Shown in pieces: positions 43,749 to 54,380 of a stretch of DNA of 64,000 nucleotides (position 1 is its first letter; each line of letters opens with the position of its first letter). Source of the DNA: DATKNA01 sp963755755 (GTDB lineage: Bacteria; Actinomycetota; Actinomycetes; Actinomycetales; Kineosporiaceae); NCBI GenBank assembly GCA_963755755.1, contig CAVWLJ010000002.1:62001-126000 (forward strand), in the 5' to 3' direction. The notes under the pieces are model-generated. The model was given only the letters and a program-made list of their open reading frames with translations. It had not been told where the DNA came from and ran no database searches. The position numbers and the translations under genes were made by a program.

Positions 43749-44925
43749 ATGACCACGACCGCAGACCGCCCCCGGCTGCTCGTCGCGCATCCGTCGGCGG
43801 AGCTGTACGGGTCCGACCGGGTGCTGCGTGAGTCGGTCGGCGCGCTGCTCGAGGCCGGGTGGGACGTCACCGTCGTGCTGGCCGGCGACGGTCCGCTGCG
43901 GCAGCAGCTCGAGGACGACGGCGCGTCGGTGCTCGTGCAGCCCGTTCCCGTGCTGCGCAAGAGCCTGCTGTCGCCCGTCGGCGTGCTCCGGTTCGCCGGG
44001 GAGAACCTCGCCGCGGCGCCCCGCCTGCTGCGGCTGCTGCGCGCGACCCGGCCGGACGCCGTCTACGTCAGCACCGTCACGGTGCCCGCTGTGGCTGCTG
44101 CTGGCCCGCCTGCTCCGGCGTCCGGTCGTCTGCCACGTGCACGAGGCCGAGGAGCAGGTGCCGCGGCCCGTGCGGCTGGCCCTCGCGCTCCCGCTGTTGC
44201 TGGCGCGCGTGGTGCTCGCCAACTCGGCGTTCTCCCGCGAGCTCCTCGTGCGTGACCTGCCACTGCTGCGGCGGCGGACCGCCGTGCTCTACAACGGCGT
44301 CCCCGGTCCGGACCGCTGGACGCCGCCGCGCCCGACGCTCGCCGATCCCGTGCGGCTCGTGCTGGTCGGGAGGATCTCGCCGCGCAAGGGGACCGACGTG
44401 GCGGTCACGGCTCTGGCCCGGCTGCGATCGCGCGGCGTCGACGCCGAGCTCACGCTCGTCGGAGGCGCGTTCACCGGCTACGAGTGGTTCGTCGACGAGG
44501 TCCGCGAACTCGCCCGCGCGGAGGGCGTGGAGGAGCGGGTGCACTGGGCGGGCGTGCTGCCCGACGTCTGGGAGCCGCTCGCCGCCGCCGACGTCGCGCT
44601 CGTGCCGTCACGCGTCGAGCCCTTCGGCAACGCGGCCGTCGAGGCCCTGCTCGCGGGCCGGCCGCTCGTCGTCGGGGACACCCAGGGGCTGCGCGAGATC
44701 GTCGAACCGGGCGTCGACGGCGAGCGTGCTGCTGCGGGTGACCCGGACGCCCTCGCGGACGCCGTCCAGCGCGTGCTCGCCGACTGGCCCGCGGCGGTGA
44801 GCCGCGCGGAGCGGGCGCGCGGGCGTGCCGCCCAGCGGTTCGGCCCCGACCAGTACCGCCGGGAGCTGCTGAGCTGGGTGACCCGAGTCGCCGGTCAGGC
44901 GTCGACCACCGCGGTGCGGATATAG
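43749..44925 (+). CDS. GT4 glycosyltransferase (one frame break)
   Basis: About 391 residues. The start region RLLVAHPSAELYGSDRVLRE is typical of family-4 enzymes of capsule clusters, as are LVLVGRISPRKGTDVAVTAL and the donor motif VEPFGNAAVEALLAGRPLVV. The frame changes at ~44089-44093 (extra base), before LWLLLARLLRRPVVCHVHE. RBS GAGGAG lies ahead of ATG 43749. Its last 31 bases overlap the convergent CapK-like gene. It opens the exopolysaccharide region; sugar specificity is unknown. Confidence 0.85.
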
Positions 44926-46283
44926 CGGATCTTGCCGCCCTCGTGCGGGATCGCGGGCACGAACTCGTGCCGCACCGGCACGGCGTGGCCGAGCTTGTGG
45001 CGCAGGTCCTCGACCACACCCTCGACCGCGCTCCGGGCGCCCGGGTCGTCGGTGAGGACGCAGCGCAGGGTGACGGAGTAGTCGGCGGCCTGGTCGATCT
45101 GCGCCTCGCGCACGGCGGCGTGCACGGTGTTGAAGATCTGGTAGAGGCCGACCCCGGCGACCCAGGTGCCGTCCGGCAGCCGGAGGCCGTCGGTCTGGCG
45201 CCCCTCGACACGTGCGATCCGGGGCAGCGTCACTCCGCAGGGGCAGGGGTCGCTGATCGCGTGCGTGCGGTCCCCGAGGCGATAGCGCACGAGCGGGAAG
45301 ACCCGGTTGGTGAGGTCGGTGGCGACCACCTGCCCGGTCTCCCCCGGCGGCACCGGCCGGTCGACGTCGTCGAGGAGCTCGACCACCCGGTCGAGGACGA
45401 ACAGGTGATGACCGGCCCGCTCCCGGCACTCGCCGCCCATCCAGGGGATCTCCGACGACCGGTAGTGGTCGTAGACCGGAGCACCCAGGAGCGACTCGAG
45501 CTCGGAGCGGTTGGCGTCGGTGAGCGGGGAGGCGGTGGTCGCGACGGCGGTCGGCGCCGGAACCTCCAGCCCGAGCCGAGCCAGGGTGCGGGCCAGCTCC
45601 AGGACGCCCCCGGCGTAGCCCGTGAGCAGGGCGGGCCGGACGCGGTGCCACTGGCGGACGAAGGCGCGCACCTCGTCCTCGCCGATCCGGTAGGCGTCCA
45701 GCTGGATGCGCCGCGACGGCCACCACTTGAGTGCGTGGACCTTCTCCTCGCGCCCGGTCTTGATGTGCCGGAAGACGATGGCGACATTGTCGGAGGGGTG
45801 TACGCCCCACCAGCGCATCAGCCGCCACTCCAGCGGCTGGGCGGAGATGCGGGTGTCCCGCAGGATCCGGAGGGGCTGACCCGTGCTCCCGCCGGTCCTG
45901 GAGACGGCGATGGTGCCGTCCACCGCCTCGGGCGTGCGGAGCTCGTCGAAGTGGGCCCGCACGTCGTCCTTCTCGACGACGGGCAGGGAGGTGAACGCCT
46001 CGGGGTCCCGCAGGTCGTCGAGGCTGATCCCGGCGTCGGAGTAGAGCTGCCGGTAGAAGGGGGAGTTCGCCATGGCGTACCGCGCCTGGGCGATGGCCAG
46101 CTGACGCTGCCGGCGCAGCAGCTCCTCGACCGGCGCGACCTCGTCGACGGCGGCCCGGCGCGCCAGCGCGTCGCTGCCGCGCAGCACGGTGCGGCGCTTG
46201 AGCGCGAACACCCCGCGCCTGAGGCCCTCGCCGGGGCGCCGCGCTGCCACGGTCACCGCGGTGCGCGTGGGTGCCATGCTCAT
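44895..46283 (-). CDS. CapK-like / phenylacetate-CoA ligase-family protein
   Basis: 462 residues of the ANL (AMP-binding) superfamily, the clade annotated as CapK or capsular-polysaccharide biosynthesis protein. It has the phosphate loop SRTGGSTGQPLRIL, the acid motif DHYRSSEIPWMGGECRERAG and TDLTNRVFPLVRYRLGDR; the C-terminal lysine region is PHEGGKIRYIRTAV. It probably activates an acyl group that decorates the surface polymer. The start could be either of two nearby ATGs (46283 or 46277). Its 3' end overlaps the convergent GT4 gene. Confidence 0.82.
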   Translation of the reverse strand: MSMAPTRTAVTVAARRPGEGLRRGVFALKRRTVLRGSDALARRAAVDEVAPVEELLRRQRQLAIAQARYAMANSPFYRQLYSDAGISLDDLRDPEAFTSLPVVEKDDVRAHFDELRTPEAVDGTIAVSRTGGSTGQPLRILRDTRISAQPLEWRLMRWWGVHPSDNVAIVFRHIKTGREEKVHALKWWPSRRIQLDAYRIGEDEVRAFVRQWHRVRPALLTGYAGGVLELARTLARLGLEVPAPTAVATTASPLTDANRSELESLLGAPVYDHYRSSEIPWMGGECRERAGHHLFVLDRVVELLDDVDRPVPPGETGQVVATDLTNRVFPLVRYRLGDRTHAISDPCPCGVTLPRIARVEGRQTDGLRLPDGTWVAGVGLYQIFNTVHAAVREAQIDQAADYSVTLRCVLTDDPGARSAVEGVVEDLRHKLGHAVPVRHEFVPAIPHEGGKIRYIRTAVVDA

Positions 46284-46508
46284 GAGTCACCTTCGTCGTG
46301 GCCGGTGCGGTCGACACCACGCACCGACGGAGAACGGACGGCCGGGTCTGGAGTCGGTGACCCGGAACAGCCGGCTCTGCGCGCCGACGCGGCCGTACGC
46401 TAGCAGCGCCGCTGTTCTCGCCGAGAGCCTTTCCGACCCGGCTCCGGCCGCGCGTGTCGGTACAGTTCACGATCCGTTCCACGCACCAGCGGCAGGAGGA
46501 CAGCAGCT
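46284..46508. promoter_or_regulatory. Divergent promoter region for the CapK-like gene and flippase
   Basis: About 225 bases. A possible -10 (TACAGT, 46459-46464) precedes the flippase start by 45 bases; I see no convincing -35. GGCAGGAGGA before GTG 46509 is a good ribosome binding site. No small gene is apparent. Confidence 0.3.
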
Positions 46509-48023
46509 GTGAGCGCCATCGGGCCGCCCGCGTCCGTCCTCCCGAGAGGGCTGGGCCGGGGCGGCGCCCTGAACCTCACGGGTGCCGTGGTGCAGCAGGC
46601 GTCCCTCCTCGCCGTCACGACCATGATCGCCCGCGCGCTCGGCCCGGCCGCGCTGGGGCGGTACGTCCTGGCGTACGCCCTCTTCACGCTGCTCTCGCTG
46701 TTCTCGCTGCTCGGGTTCCGCTACGCCGTGATCCGCCAGGTCACCGCGCACGTCGCGGACGGCAACGCCGGCGCGGTCCGCGCGACCATCCGGTTGGCCC
46801 TCCTGGTCAGCGGCACCGTCGCGCTCGGCCTGGCCGGCGTCCTGGCGCTGTTCTCCTCGTCGCTCGCCGAGCTCTTCCACGACGGCGACCTGCGGCTCGG
46901 GTTCGTCCTCGTCGCCGCGGCGTTGCCCGCCTGCGTGACGCGGGACCTCTCCCTCGCCGCCACCCAGGGCTGGCGCTCGCAGCGCGCGTTCACGGTCGTC
47001 GCCTGGGTGGTCGAGCCGGTGTTGCGCCTGGTCGGCACGGCCGTGGCGCTGCTCGCGGGGTTCGGCGTGCCCGGCGCGCTCGTGGCGCTGCTCGTCGCGT
47101 CCTGGGTCTCCGCCGGGCTGGGCGTCCGGGCGCTGCGCCACCGCTTGCGGGCGTTCCCGGGAGTGCGGACCGCTGTGCCGTGGCGGCCGCTCGTCGCCTT
47201 CGCCGTCACGAGCTGGGCGACCGTCGTCGCCGCGACCGGACTGGTCTGGGTCGACACCCTCCTCCTCGGGGGCCTCGCCGCGGCCGCCGACGTCGGCACG
47301 TACAACGTCGCGACCCGGCTGGTCGGCCTGGCCGTGTTCGTGATGGCACCGATCGACACGCTGTTCGCGCCGCACTTCGCGCACCTGTACCACGTCGACG
47401 ACCGGCCCCGGCTGCGCGCGACGTACACGGCTGCCACGAACTGGACGCTGCGCCTCTCCGTGCCGGCCTTCGTCCTGCTCGCCGTCTTCCCGGGCGACCT
47501 GCTGGCCCTGTTCGGGCCCGGCTTCGTGGTGGGGGCCACGGTCACCTTCGTGCTGGCGTGGGGGCAGCTCGTCAACGCCGCCACCGGCCCCTGCGGCTCG
47601 CTGCTCGTCATGAGCGGCGCCAACCGCACCAACATGATCGACAACGTGGCCGCCCTGATCCTGAACATCGTGCTCAACCTCGTGCTCATCCCGCCGTACG
47701 GCATCGTGGGCGCCGGCATCGCCTGGAGCGTCTCGCTCGGGCTGATCAACCTGGTCAAGCTGTTCCAGGTGCGCGCCCTGCTCGGCGTGGTCCCCTTCGA
47801 CCGGGTCACGGCCCGGTGCCTCGCGGCGGGGGCGGCAGCGGCGGCCGTGGCACTCGTGCTCCGCGCCCTCCCGGCCGCGGGCACGCTCGGGCTCGTCGCC
47901 GACGCGCTCGTCGTCTATGCCGTCTACCTCGCCGTCACCCTGGTCCTGGGGCTGGGGCCGGAGGAGGTCGAGACGCTGCGGGGACTGCGCGGCCGCCGGG
48001 AGCTGGCGCGCGAAGGTCGGTGA
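46509..48023 (+). CDS. Polysaccharide flippase (Wzx/RfbX-like)
   Basis: 504 residues with about 12-14 hydrophobic helices, matching polysaccharide transporters of the MOP superfamily. Start GRGGALNLTGAVVQQASLLAVTTMIARALG, and near the middle WVDTLLLGGLAAAADVGTYNVATRLV, where flippases have the PSxxD/AxxVGxYsaA patterns. It would flip lipid-linked glycan repeats across the membrane. It starts 225 bases from the divergent CapK-like gene. The downstream Wzz-like gene follows on the same strand. Confidence 0.88.
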   Translation: MSAIGPPASVLPRGLGRGGALNLTGAVVQQASLLAVTTMIARALGPAALGRYVLAYALFTLLSLFSLLGFRYAVIRQVTAHVADGNAGAVRATIRLALLVSGTVALGLAGVLALFSSSLAELFHDGDLRLGFVLVAAALPACVTRDLSLAATQGWRSQRAFTVVAWVVEPVLRLVGTAVALLAGFGVPGALVALLVASWVSAGLGVRALRHRLRAFPGVRTAVPWRPLVAFAVTSWATVVAATGLVWVDTLLLGGLAAAADVGTYNVATRLVGLAVFVMAPIDTLFAPHFAHLYHVDDRPRLRATYTAATNWTLRLSVPAFVLLAVFPGDLLALFGPGFVVGATVTFVLAWGQLVNAATGPCGSLLVMSGANRTNMIDNVAALILNIVLNLVLIPPYGIVGAGIAWSVSLGLINLVKLFQVRALLGVVPFDRVTARCLAAGAAAAAVALVLRALPAAGTLGLVADALVVYAVYLAVTLVLGLGPEEVETLRGLRGRRELAREGR

Positions 48024-48228
48024 TCACCCGGATCGCCCCCTTCGTACGGTTCGACCCGGGTCGGCGGGCGCGATGGTCCGCTCGGGCGACGACCGTGGCG
48101 AAGCGTGCCGGAGCCGGACGGGCGTGTGATGTCATTGCCCGTGGACCAGGTGGGCCCGCCGGGTGACTCGGAAAGACCGGCCTGGCAACGGCCCCCGGCA
48201 CCGCTCCCGACGACAGGAAGGTGGGACC

Positions 48229-50107
48229 GTGGCTTCGAGGCGAGAGCTGCCGGCTCCGGGACTGCTCCCGTCACTGTGGCGGTTCCGCAGGTCCAGCGCG
48301 GCCATCGTGATCGGCGTGGCGCTGTTCAGCGGGGTGGCGGGGTACCTGCTGTCCGCGCCCCCGAGCGCCACGGCCACGATCGCCCTCAAGAACCCCGGGG
48401 CGAACAACCTGCTGGCGCAGGGCGTGGTGGGCGACGCCTCCCTGACCCGGTACACCACTCAGCGCGCGGAGTTCCTCAGCAGCGACGACGTCCTGGGCGC
48501 CGTCTCGCTGGCCCTGCCGCAGTACAGCCTCACCGAGCTGCGCCAGGACATCCTGGTCGACACGTCGCCGACGTCGAACCAGCTGACGGTCACGGCGTCC
48601 GCTGCCAGCGCCGGGAAGGCCGTGCAGCTGGTCAACGCCGTCGTGACCAGCTATCGCCAGGTCACCGCCGACCAGGTGAGGAACCTGACGCAGGCGGCGA
48701 TCGCAGCGATCAATGCCCAGCGCACCTCGTTGCTCACCCCTGCCCCTGGTCGCAAGACGGTCCCGAACTCGGTGCTCTCGAGCGTCGCCGTCCTCGACCA
48801 GAAGGCGTCCAGCCTGCAGACGGACAGCGCGGTCTTCAACGACGGCGTCCAGTTCGTCCAGCTGGCGTCGGTCGAGGACGCCACGGCCCGCAAGCTGCCG
48901 TACCGCTACGTCGCCGCCGGCCTCCTGCTCGGCGTCGTGCTCGCGGCCCTCATCGCCTGGCTGCGCGCCGATCGCCAGCGCCGGGTCGAGGACGAGGAGT
49001 CCGTGGAGGCGCTGCTCGACGCCCCCTTGCTCGGGACCGTCGTCCTCAGCGAGAAGTCGGCGCGATCCGGTACCTCCTCCGGGATCCGCCAGTACCGGGT
49101 GATCGGTGCGAGCCTCAGCGAGGACGAGCACGGGATCGTGTCCGTCGTCGAGGCCGGCGAGGGCCTGCAGCGCGCCGACGTCACGGCGAGCCTGGCCATG
49201 GCCCTGGTGCGGGACGGCGTCCGCGTGCTCGTCGTCGACGCGGACCCCGCGGCCCTGGTAGCGCCCGGCTGTGGAACGGGACGCCGGGCTGGCTCAAGCC
49301 GTCCCTGGACGGCAAGGCCGAGGCCGAGCTCGACGGCAGGATGATCGCGCGGCACGCGACCGCGCGCGGCGCCCAGTCCAAGGCTCCGGTTCCTGCTCCG
49401 TTCCTGCCACCGTTCCTGCCACCGTTCCCGCCCCGGGTCCCGTCCCGGTCCACGAGGACGCCGCTGCCGCTCGTACCGCCGTTCCGGTCGGCCTCGCCGC
49501 CGGCGTCGGCCCGGTGGTAGGACGCGAGGGCACGGACGTCAAGGCCGTCGCGCTGCCGACGCTCGCGCTGCCGGCGATGAGCGAGGCGGCCGGGACGAAC
49601 GGTCACCAACCCGAATCGAACGGTGCGGCGACGGGTGACGTCGTGCCCGCGCTCAACGGCAACGGCAACGGCTCGGCTCCCTCCGGGCGCGGCGACGACG
49701 ACGTGGACGACGCCGAGGGCGCGGGCGCCTCGGACGATCAGCCGGGCGACGGCGTCGACCTCGACGCGCTCGAGGTGGCCGCGATGGTCGAGCGGGTCCC
49801 CGTCCAGGGCACCTCGGGCGTGGACCTGCTCGCGGTGGGCGCCGCCAAGTCCCGCTACAACGCGGCCGGACGACGCCGGCTGGTCGAGGAACTGGTCGCG
49901 TCGGCCGACCGCTACGACATCATCCTGCTCGACCTCCCGGTCCCCGAGGCGTCTCCGCTCGTACCGCCGCTGCTCCGGATCAGCACCCAGCTGGTGGCCG
50001 TCGTCCCCGCGGGCGCCGAACAGCGTGCCGTCGAAGGCGTCCGCCGGACGGCGTCCATGTTCTCCACACCCGTCAAGGGCTACGTCTTCACCCGGATCCG
50101 CAGCTGA
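48229..50107 (+). CDS. Wzz-like chain-length protein with degenerate tyrosine-kinase domain (two frame breaks)
   Basis: About 626 residues. N-terminal helix (AAIVIGVALFSGVAGYLL), an extracytoplasmic Wzz-type part (residues ~45-220) and second helix (YVAAGLLLGVVLAALIAWL) fit a polysaccharide co-polymerase. It continues into a region like bacterial tyrosine kinases: where the P-loop should read GEGKS/T it has AGEGLQRADVTASLAMALV, then VLVVDADPAAL (Walker A'-like), and later IILLDLPVP (Walker B-like). No Tyr-rich tail is present. Breaks at ~49255-49268 and ~49395 flank APVP/VPATV low complexity. GTG 48229 follows GGAAGG. It could be a non-catalytic regulator of polymer length. Confidence 0.78.
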
Positions 50108-50118
50108 GCACGTGACGC

Positions 50119-50162
50119 GGCCGCCCCCGTTCCCCCGCAGCCGCGGGGGAACGGGGGCGGCC
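50119..50162. terminator. Perfect 20-bp hairpin, bidirectional terminator
   Basis: Arms at 50119-50138 and 50143-50162 are exact reverse complements, with an AGCC loop. It lies between the convergent Wzz-like and beta-helix genes, 11 bases after the first stop and 17 before the second. It has no U-tract. Confidence 0.85.
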
Positions 50163-50179
50163 GGTGCCGTGCTGTCAGG

Positions 50180-52819
50180 TCAGAGCCACGCGCCGACGTG
50201 CGAGGCGTTCACCGGTCGGTGGACCAGCGCGCTCACGTCGTCGGGCAGCGGCCGGGGAGCCGGGGCCGGGCTCGTCGCCGAGAGCCGCCCCACCGCGTCG
50301 ACGGAGGTGCCGCCGTCGGCGCTCGCCGACCCCTTGCCCTGACCGGTCGCCGCGGTGAACGCGGTCAGCGACGTGTAGGTCGCCGGGTTGCCCGAACCGG
50401 ACGACCAGACGACGAGCCACGCCGGCGTCGTCGCTGCCGCCCGGGTGAACAGGTCGCCCTCCACGGTGACCTTCATCTGGGCGGCCGAGCGCTGGCGGGT
50501 GTTGTCCTCGACGCACAGCACGCAGGGGGCTGCCGCCTTGGGCGTGCCGAGCACCGAGTTGACGATCCGCACCGATCCGGTGAGCCACGTCATGGTCGGG
50601 TCCGGGAAGGGCTGGCGGGGGTCGTGGCCCGCGACGGACCGGTCCGAGGCGTGGCGCGGGTCCTGGACCACCCAGACGGCCCGTCCGTTGCCCACCACCG
50701 TGTCGTTCCAGAGGTCGACGCCCTCACTGTCATTGATCTTGAACCCGTTGCCGCCGTTGCCGCGCACGACGTCGTCGGCGAAGACGCCCTTGGCGGAGAT
50801 CTCGTACGAGACGCCGTGGCCGGCGTTGCCGACGACGTCCGAGCGGGTCACCGCCGCGTCGTACACGGACTCGTCGAACCACACGCCGGGGCCCTGGTTG
50901 CTTCCGAAGTACGACGCGTCGACGCGCAGCCCGCGACTCCGGGTGATCTTCATGCCGCCCGACACCGGGGACATGTTGAAGTGCTCCGTGTTGTTGTTCT
51001 CGGCCCGGAGCCCGGTCACGCGCAGACCGTCCGCGTAGTTGCCGCCGACGCCGAGGATGCCGTTGCGGCTGGCCGTCACCCCGCGCAGCGAGGCGCCCGT
51101 GCCGGAGACCGCCACGCCGATGGCGGCGTTGTCCACGACCGTCACGTTCTCGAGGGTGAGGTCCGGCGCCTGGAGGCGCACCGCGGCCGGTCGCGGGAGC
51201 GACGTGGCGTACCGGCGCACGCCCACGCCCCGCAGGACGGAGCCCTGCGAACGGAACGTCACGGCCTCCGGCAGATCGCTGGACGCGACGTCATGACCAC
51301 GCGGATCCGAGCCCAGGTAGAGCCGGTGCGCCGCCGTATCCACGAAGAACGCACCCGGGGCGAGCTCCGCCACGGAGCCGACCTGGCGCTGCGCCTTGCC
51401 GTCGACGAAGACCTGGTCCGGGTGGGCGGCCATGGGCGCGGCCGGGTTGACGAACTGGTTCGCCGCGCCGCTCGGGCAGTTGCCCACGCTGTAGCACGGC
51501 GTCGAGTCGAGGGTGACGTTCCAGCCGTCGTGCACCCAGGCGTTGCCGCTCGACGTCCAGGTCCGCACCGGGACGCTGCCGTCGAACCAGACCGCCTCGC
51601 CCGGGTAGGACTGGATCGTCAGCCGCTTGCCCGCTGGGACCGTCACGTCCTCGTGGTACGTGCCGGCGCGGAGGACCACCGTCGCCCCGCTGGGGGCCAT
51701 GGCGACGGCGCGGGCGACTGTGCGCAGCGGCGCCGACACCGTTCCCGCCGCTGCGTCGGCGCCGGCCGGCGACACGACGACCGCGCCGGCGGGCACGGCG
51801 TACCTGGCGGAGCCGGGAGCGGCCGCCCCGGCCGAGGCCGCGACCCGCGAGCCGGTGCTCGCCCCCGGCGCGGAATCGGTCGGAGAGGGCTTGCTCGTGG
51901 CGGAGGCACTCGGGGCCGGCGTCGCCGTCCGGCTGGGCGTCGGCGTGGCGGTGGGCGACGGGGGCGCCGACGGGACCGGCGCCGGCGCGGCCTCGGCGGA
52001 GACCGGCTCGGCCCGCAGGTGCGCGACACGGGCGACGACAGCGGGGCTGCCCGACGACAGGTAGAGGTTGAGACCGACCGCGCCCGCCGCGTCGATGCGG
52101 TCCGTGGCAGCGTCTCGCGCCGACGAGAGCCACCCGGGAGCGGTGCCGCCCGCCCTCCATGCGCGGGCTCGCAGCGACACCTCGGTCGTGCCGGAGACGC
52201 TTCCCTCGACGACGACGTTCGCGTGCGGGGCCACGGTGACGCCGGTGCCGGCCTCGCGGGCGAGCACGGTGGTCGTCGCGCCCCGGGTCCGGACGAGGGC
52301 GAGATGCAGCTCGCCCCCCGACGTCACGCGCGCCTGCACCCGGTAGGCGCTGCCGTCCGGCTGGCGTCGCAGCAGCACCTCGTTGTACAAGCCGTTGCCG
52401 CCGGGCAGGTCGTCGGCGGAGAGGGTGACGGTGGTGTCGACGTCCCGTGCGGAGGTCTGGCCGAGGACGGCCGAGAGGGCGGAACCGGGCTGCAGGTCGA
52501 GGACGCCCGCGCCGTTCGTGACGGTGGCCCTCCCCGGCACGGAGACGCTGTAGGGGCCCCCGGTCTCGGCGCTGCCCCAGCCCGTGGCGACCGATCGTCC
52601 GAAGCCGTCGTCGGCCAGCAGGCCGTCGTCGAGCGCGGCCGTGGCCACGTGCAGTGAGAGCGGCACGGCGGCGACGGCCGCCAGGGCCGCGGGGAGCAGC
52701 CGTCGGCGTCGCCGAGGACGGGCGGTGCCACGACGCAGGGTCGGCGACGCGGGTCCGGGCAGGTCGGAACGACGCTGCCTCCGCTGATCGCCGACCGGTG
52801 CGGCGAGATGCTTGCCCAT
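50180..52819 (-). CDS. Secreted right-handed parallel beta-helix protein
   Basis: 879 residues. After a basic N-terminus (TARPRRRRRLLPAALAAVAA) comes a signal-anchor or signal peptide, then a ~200-residue beta-sandwich-like module (DGFGRSVATGWGSAETGGPY) that also ends the LamG/PKD protein at 57.8-62 kb. A Ser/Thr/Pro linker follows, and then a beta-helix region (~residues 340-800) with repeated turns such as NNNTEHFNMSPVSGGMKITR and GNAGHGVSYEIS, of the kind seen in polysaccharide lyases and epimerases. It may bind or cut the surface glycan; no catalytic residues can be named. ATG 52819 follows GAGGGG. Confidence 0.8.
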   Translation of the reverse strand: MGKHLAAPVGDQRRQRRSDLPGPASPTLRRGTARPRRRRRLLPAALAAVAAVPLSLHVATAALDDGLLADDGFGRSVATGWGSAETGGPYSVSVPGRATVTNGAGVLDLQPGSALSAVLGQTSARDVDTTVTLSADDLPGGNGLYNEVLLRRQPDGSAYRVQARVTSGGELHLALVRTRGATTTVLAREAGTGVTVAPHANVVVEGSVSGTTEVSLRARAWRAGGTAPGWLSSARDAATDRIDAAGAVGLNLYLSSGSPAVVARVAHLRAEPVSAEAAPAPVPSAPPSPTATPTPSRTATPAPSASATSKPSPTDSAPGASTGSRVAASAGAAAPGSARYAVPAGAVVVSPAGADAAAGTVSAPLRTVARAVAMAPSGATVVLRAGTYHEDVTVPAGKRLTIQSYPGEAVWFDGSVPVRTWTSSGNAWVHDGWNVTLDSTPCYSVGNCPSGAANQFVNPAAPMAAHPDQVFVDGKAQRQVGSVAELAPGAFFVDTAAHRLYLGSDPRGHDVASSDLPEAVTFRSQGSVLRGVGVRRYATSLPRPAAVRLQAPDLTLENVTVVDNAAIGVAVSGTGASLRGVTASRNGILGVGGNYADGLRVTGLRAENNNTEHFNMSPVSGGMKITRSRGLRVDASYFGSNQGPGVWFDESVYDAAVTRSDVVGNAGHGVSYEISAKGVFADDVVRGNGGNGFKINDSEGVDLWNDTVVGNGRAVWVVQDPRHASDRSVAGHDPRQPFPDPTMTWLTGSVRIVNSVLGTPKAAAPCVLCVEDNTRQRSAAQMKVTVEGDLFTRAAATTPAWLVVWSSGSGNPATYTSLTAFTAATGQGKGSASADGGTSVDAVGRLSATSPAPAPRPLPDDVSALVHRPVNASHVGAWL

Positions 52820-52925
52820 ACACCCCTCACTGGGAAAGACGGCTCCCCTGCCGGGGCCTCGGACGACGACCGCGCACGCAGGGCCGGACGGGAACGACCG
52901 TCGTCCGGCGATCATTTTTCGCGCC

Positions 52926-54216
52926 CTAAGGCCCCCTCAAGACGAGCTCACGCGGGTGCCCGCGCACGCCGTCGTCCCGTTGGTCCTGGAGCAGACGGGT
53001 CAGGCAGCAGAGCCAGCCGACCGCCAGGAAGAACCAGGTGCTGCTCACGTTGCTGACCCCGCCCGGCCCCGCGCTGAACAGGCCGTCGACGAGCACCACG
53101 GTGAGGATCCCGGCGAGCAGGGCCCGGTCGACCAGGAGCCCCGTCAGGCCCTCGCGTGGCAGTGTCGCCGTCCGCAGCACGGTCGACCCGACGAAGAGCG
53201 CCCAGACCGCGAGACCGACCAGGCCGAGGTCGACCGCCACGTTGATCACCATGTTGTGACCGCCGCCGAGTCCGATCTCACTCACGAAGATCCCCTGCGA
53301 CGCCCCGACGCCCCAGCCGTAGATCGGCTTGTGCGCGATCGCCTCGACGGCGTACGACCAGAGGTCGGTGCGGGCGTTCAGGGTGGTGAGCTCGTCGGCC
53401 GACTCGCCTCTGGCCAGGTAGTCCAGGATGGGCCGGCCGGCGACCAGCACGGCCAGCGCTGCGACGAGGGCGAGGCCCGCGAGCAGTTCGATGCGACGGG
53501 TCACGCTGCGCACCACGCTGACCGTCGCCATGAACACGGCGGCGACCGCTCCCAGCAACGCACCGCGCGCGTGGGCCCCGTACAGCCCGTAGAGCGAGAC
53601 GACCAGCAGCACGACGTAGATCCGGCGGGGCCACCGCGGGCCCGGGCGCGGTCCCGTCCGGGTGACATAGACGTAGGCCACCAGGACGGCGAGGGCGCAG
53701 TACGTCCCCGCGAGCCCGGGGTGGACGGCGAACCAGGTGAAGCGCCCGACCTGCTGGTTCGACAGGGGTGCGGAGGGAACGGCGATCCCGTACAGGACGG
53801 ACCCGGCCACCAGGAGGAGGAACCCGTGGGCCAGCCGATGGAGGTCGGCGCGGTCCGCCTGCCGCCACACCGTGACGGCACACCCGAGCAGGACGGCCAT
53901 CTCCACGGTCCTCGCCGCCCCGTAGACGAGGTAGGGCGTGTTCACCAGCGAGATCGCGATGACGACGACGTACCCGCACCCCGAACGCCAGGGGCGCCGG
54001 GAGCCGCACGGCCCGTGGCGGGGAGGCCCGGCGGATCAGGAGGTAGGCCGCCACGGCTCCGTAGAGGGCGAGTTCGAGCAGGACGAACTTGTCGAGGGAG
54101 CCCGAGGTCCCCGCGGTGGGGTCCCGCCGCCGGAACTTGTAGTCGCTGCCGACGAACATGGCGAGGGCGCACAGCGGGAGCCAGTTGCGCGCGGCCCACG
54201 CGAGAACGCGGTTCAT
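52926..54216 (-). CDS. O-antigen ligase/polymerase-family membrane protein (one frame break)
   Basis: About 429 residues with ten or more helices. The family-typical periplasmic loop reads LNARTDLWSYAVEAIAHKPI, then YGWGVGASQGIFVSEIGLGG and GGHNMVINVAVDLGLVG, matching the Wzy_C/WaaL signature with its loop Arg and His. It would polymerise or ligate lipid-linked glycans outside the membrane. The frame changes at ~53970-53985, between LPAPLAFGV and NTPYLVYG. It is divergent from the GT39-like gene. Confidence 0.83.
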
Positions 54217-54380
54217 GGCGACCTCCGACCACGGGTGACCGACCGCCTCCGACGCCCTGCCGGGCCGGCTGCCCGCACCGCTCCTGTCGGCATCCCGGAC
54301 GCAGACAGTAGCAACGCCGGCGGGGCGAAGGTCCGGGCAAAGCCAGGTTCGCCGGGCGGGGGCTGCCTAGTCTTCTCGCC

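Noticed and set aside
49255..49400. Programmed frameshifting in the Wzz/kinase-like gene
   Set aside because: No slippery heptamer with a downstream pseudoknot stands out, and similar breaks occur in unrelated genes across the window.
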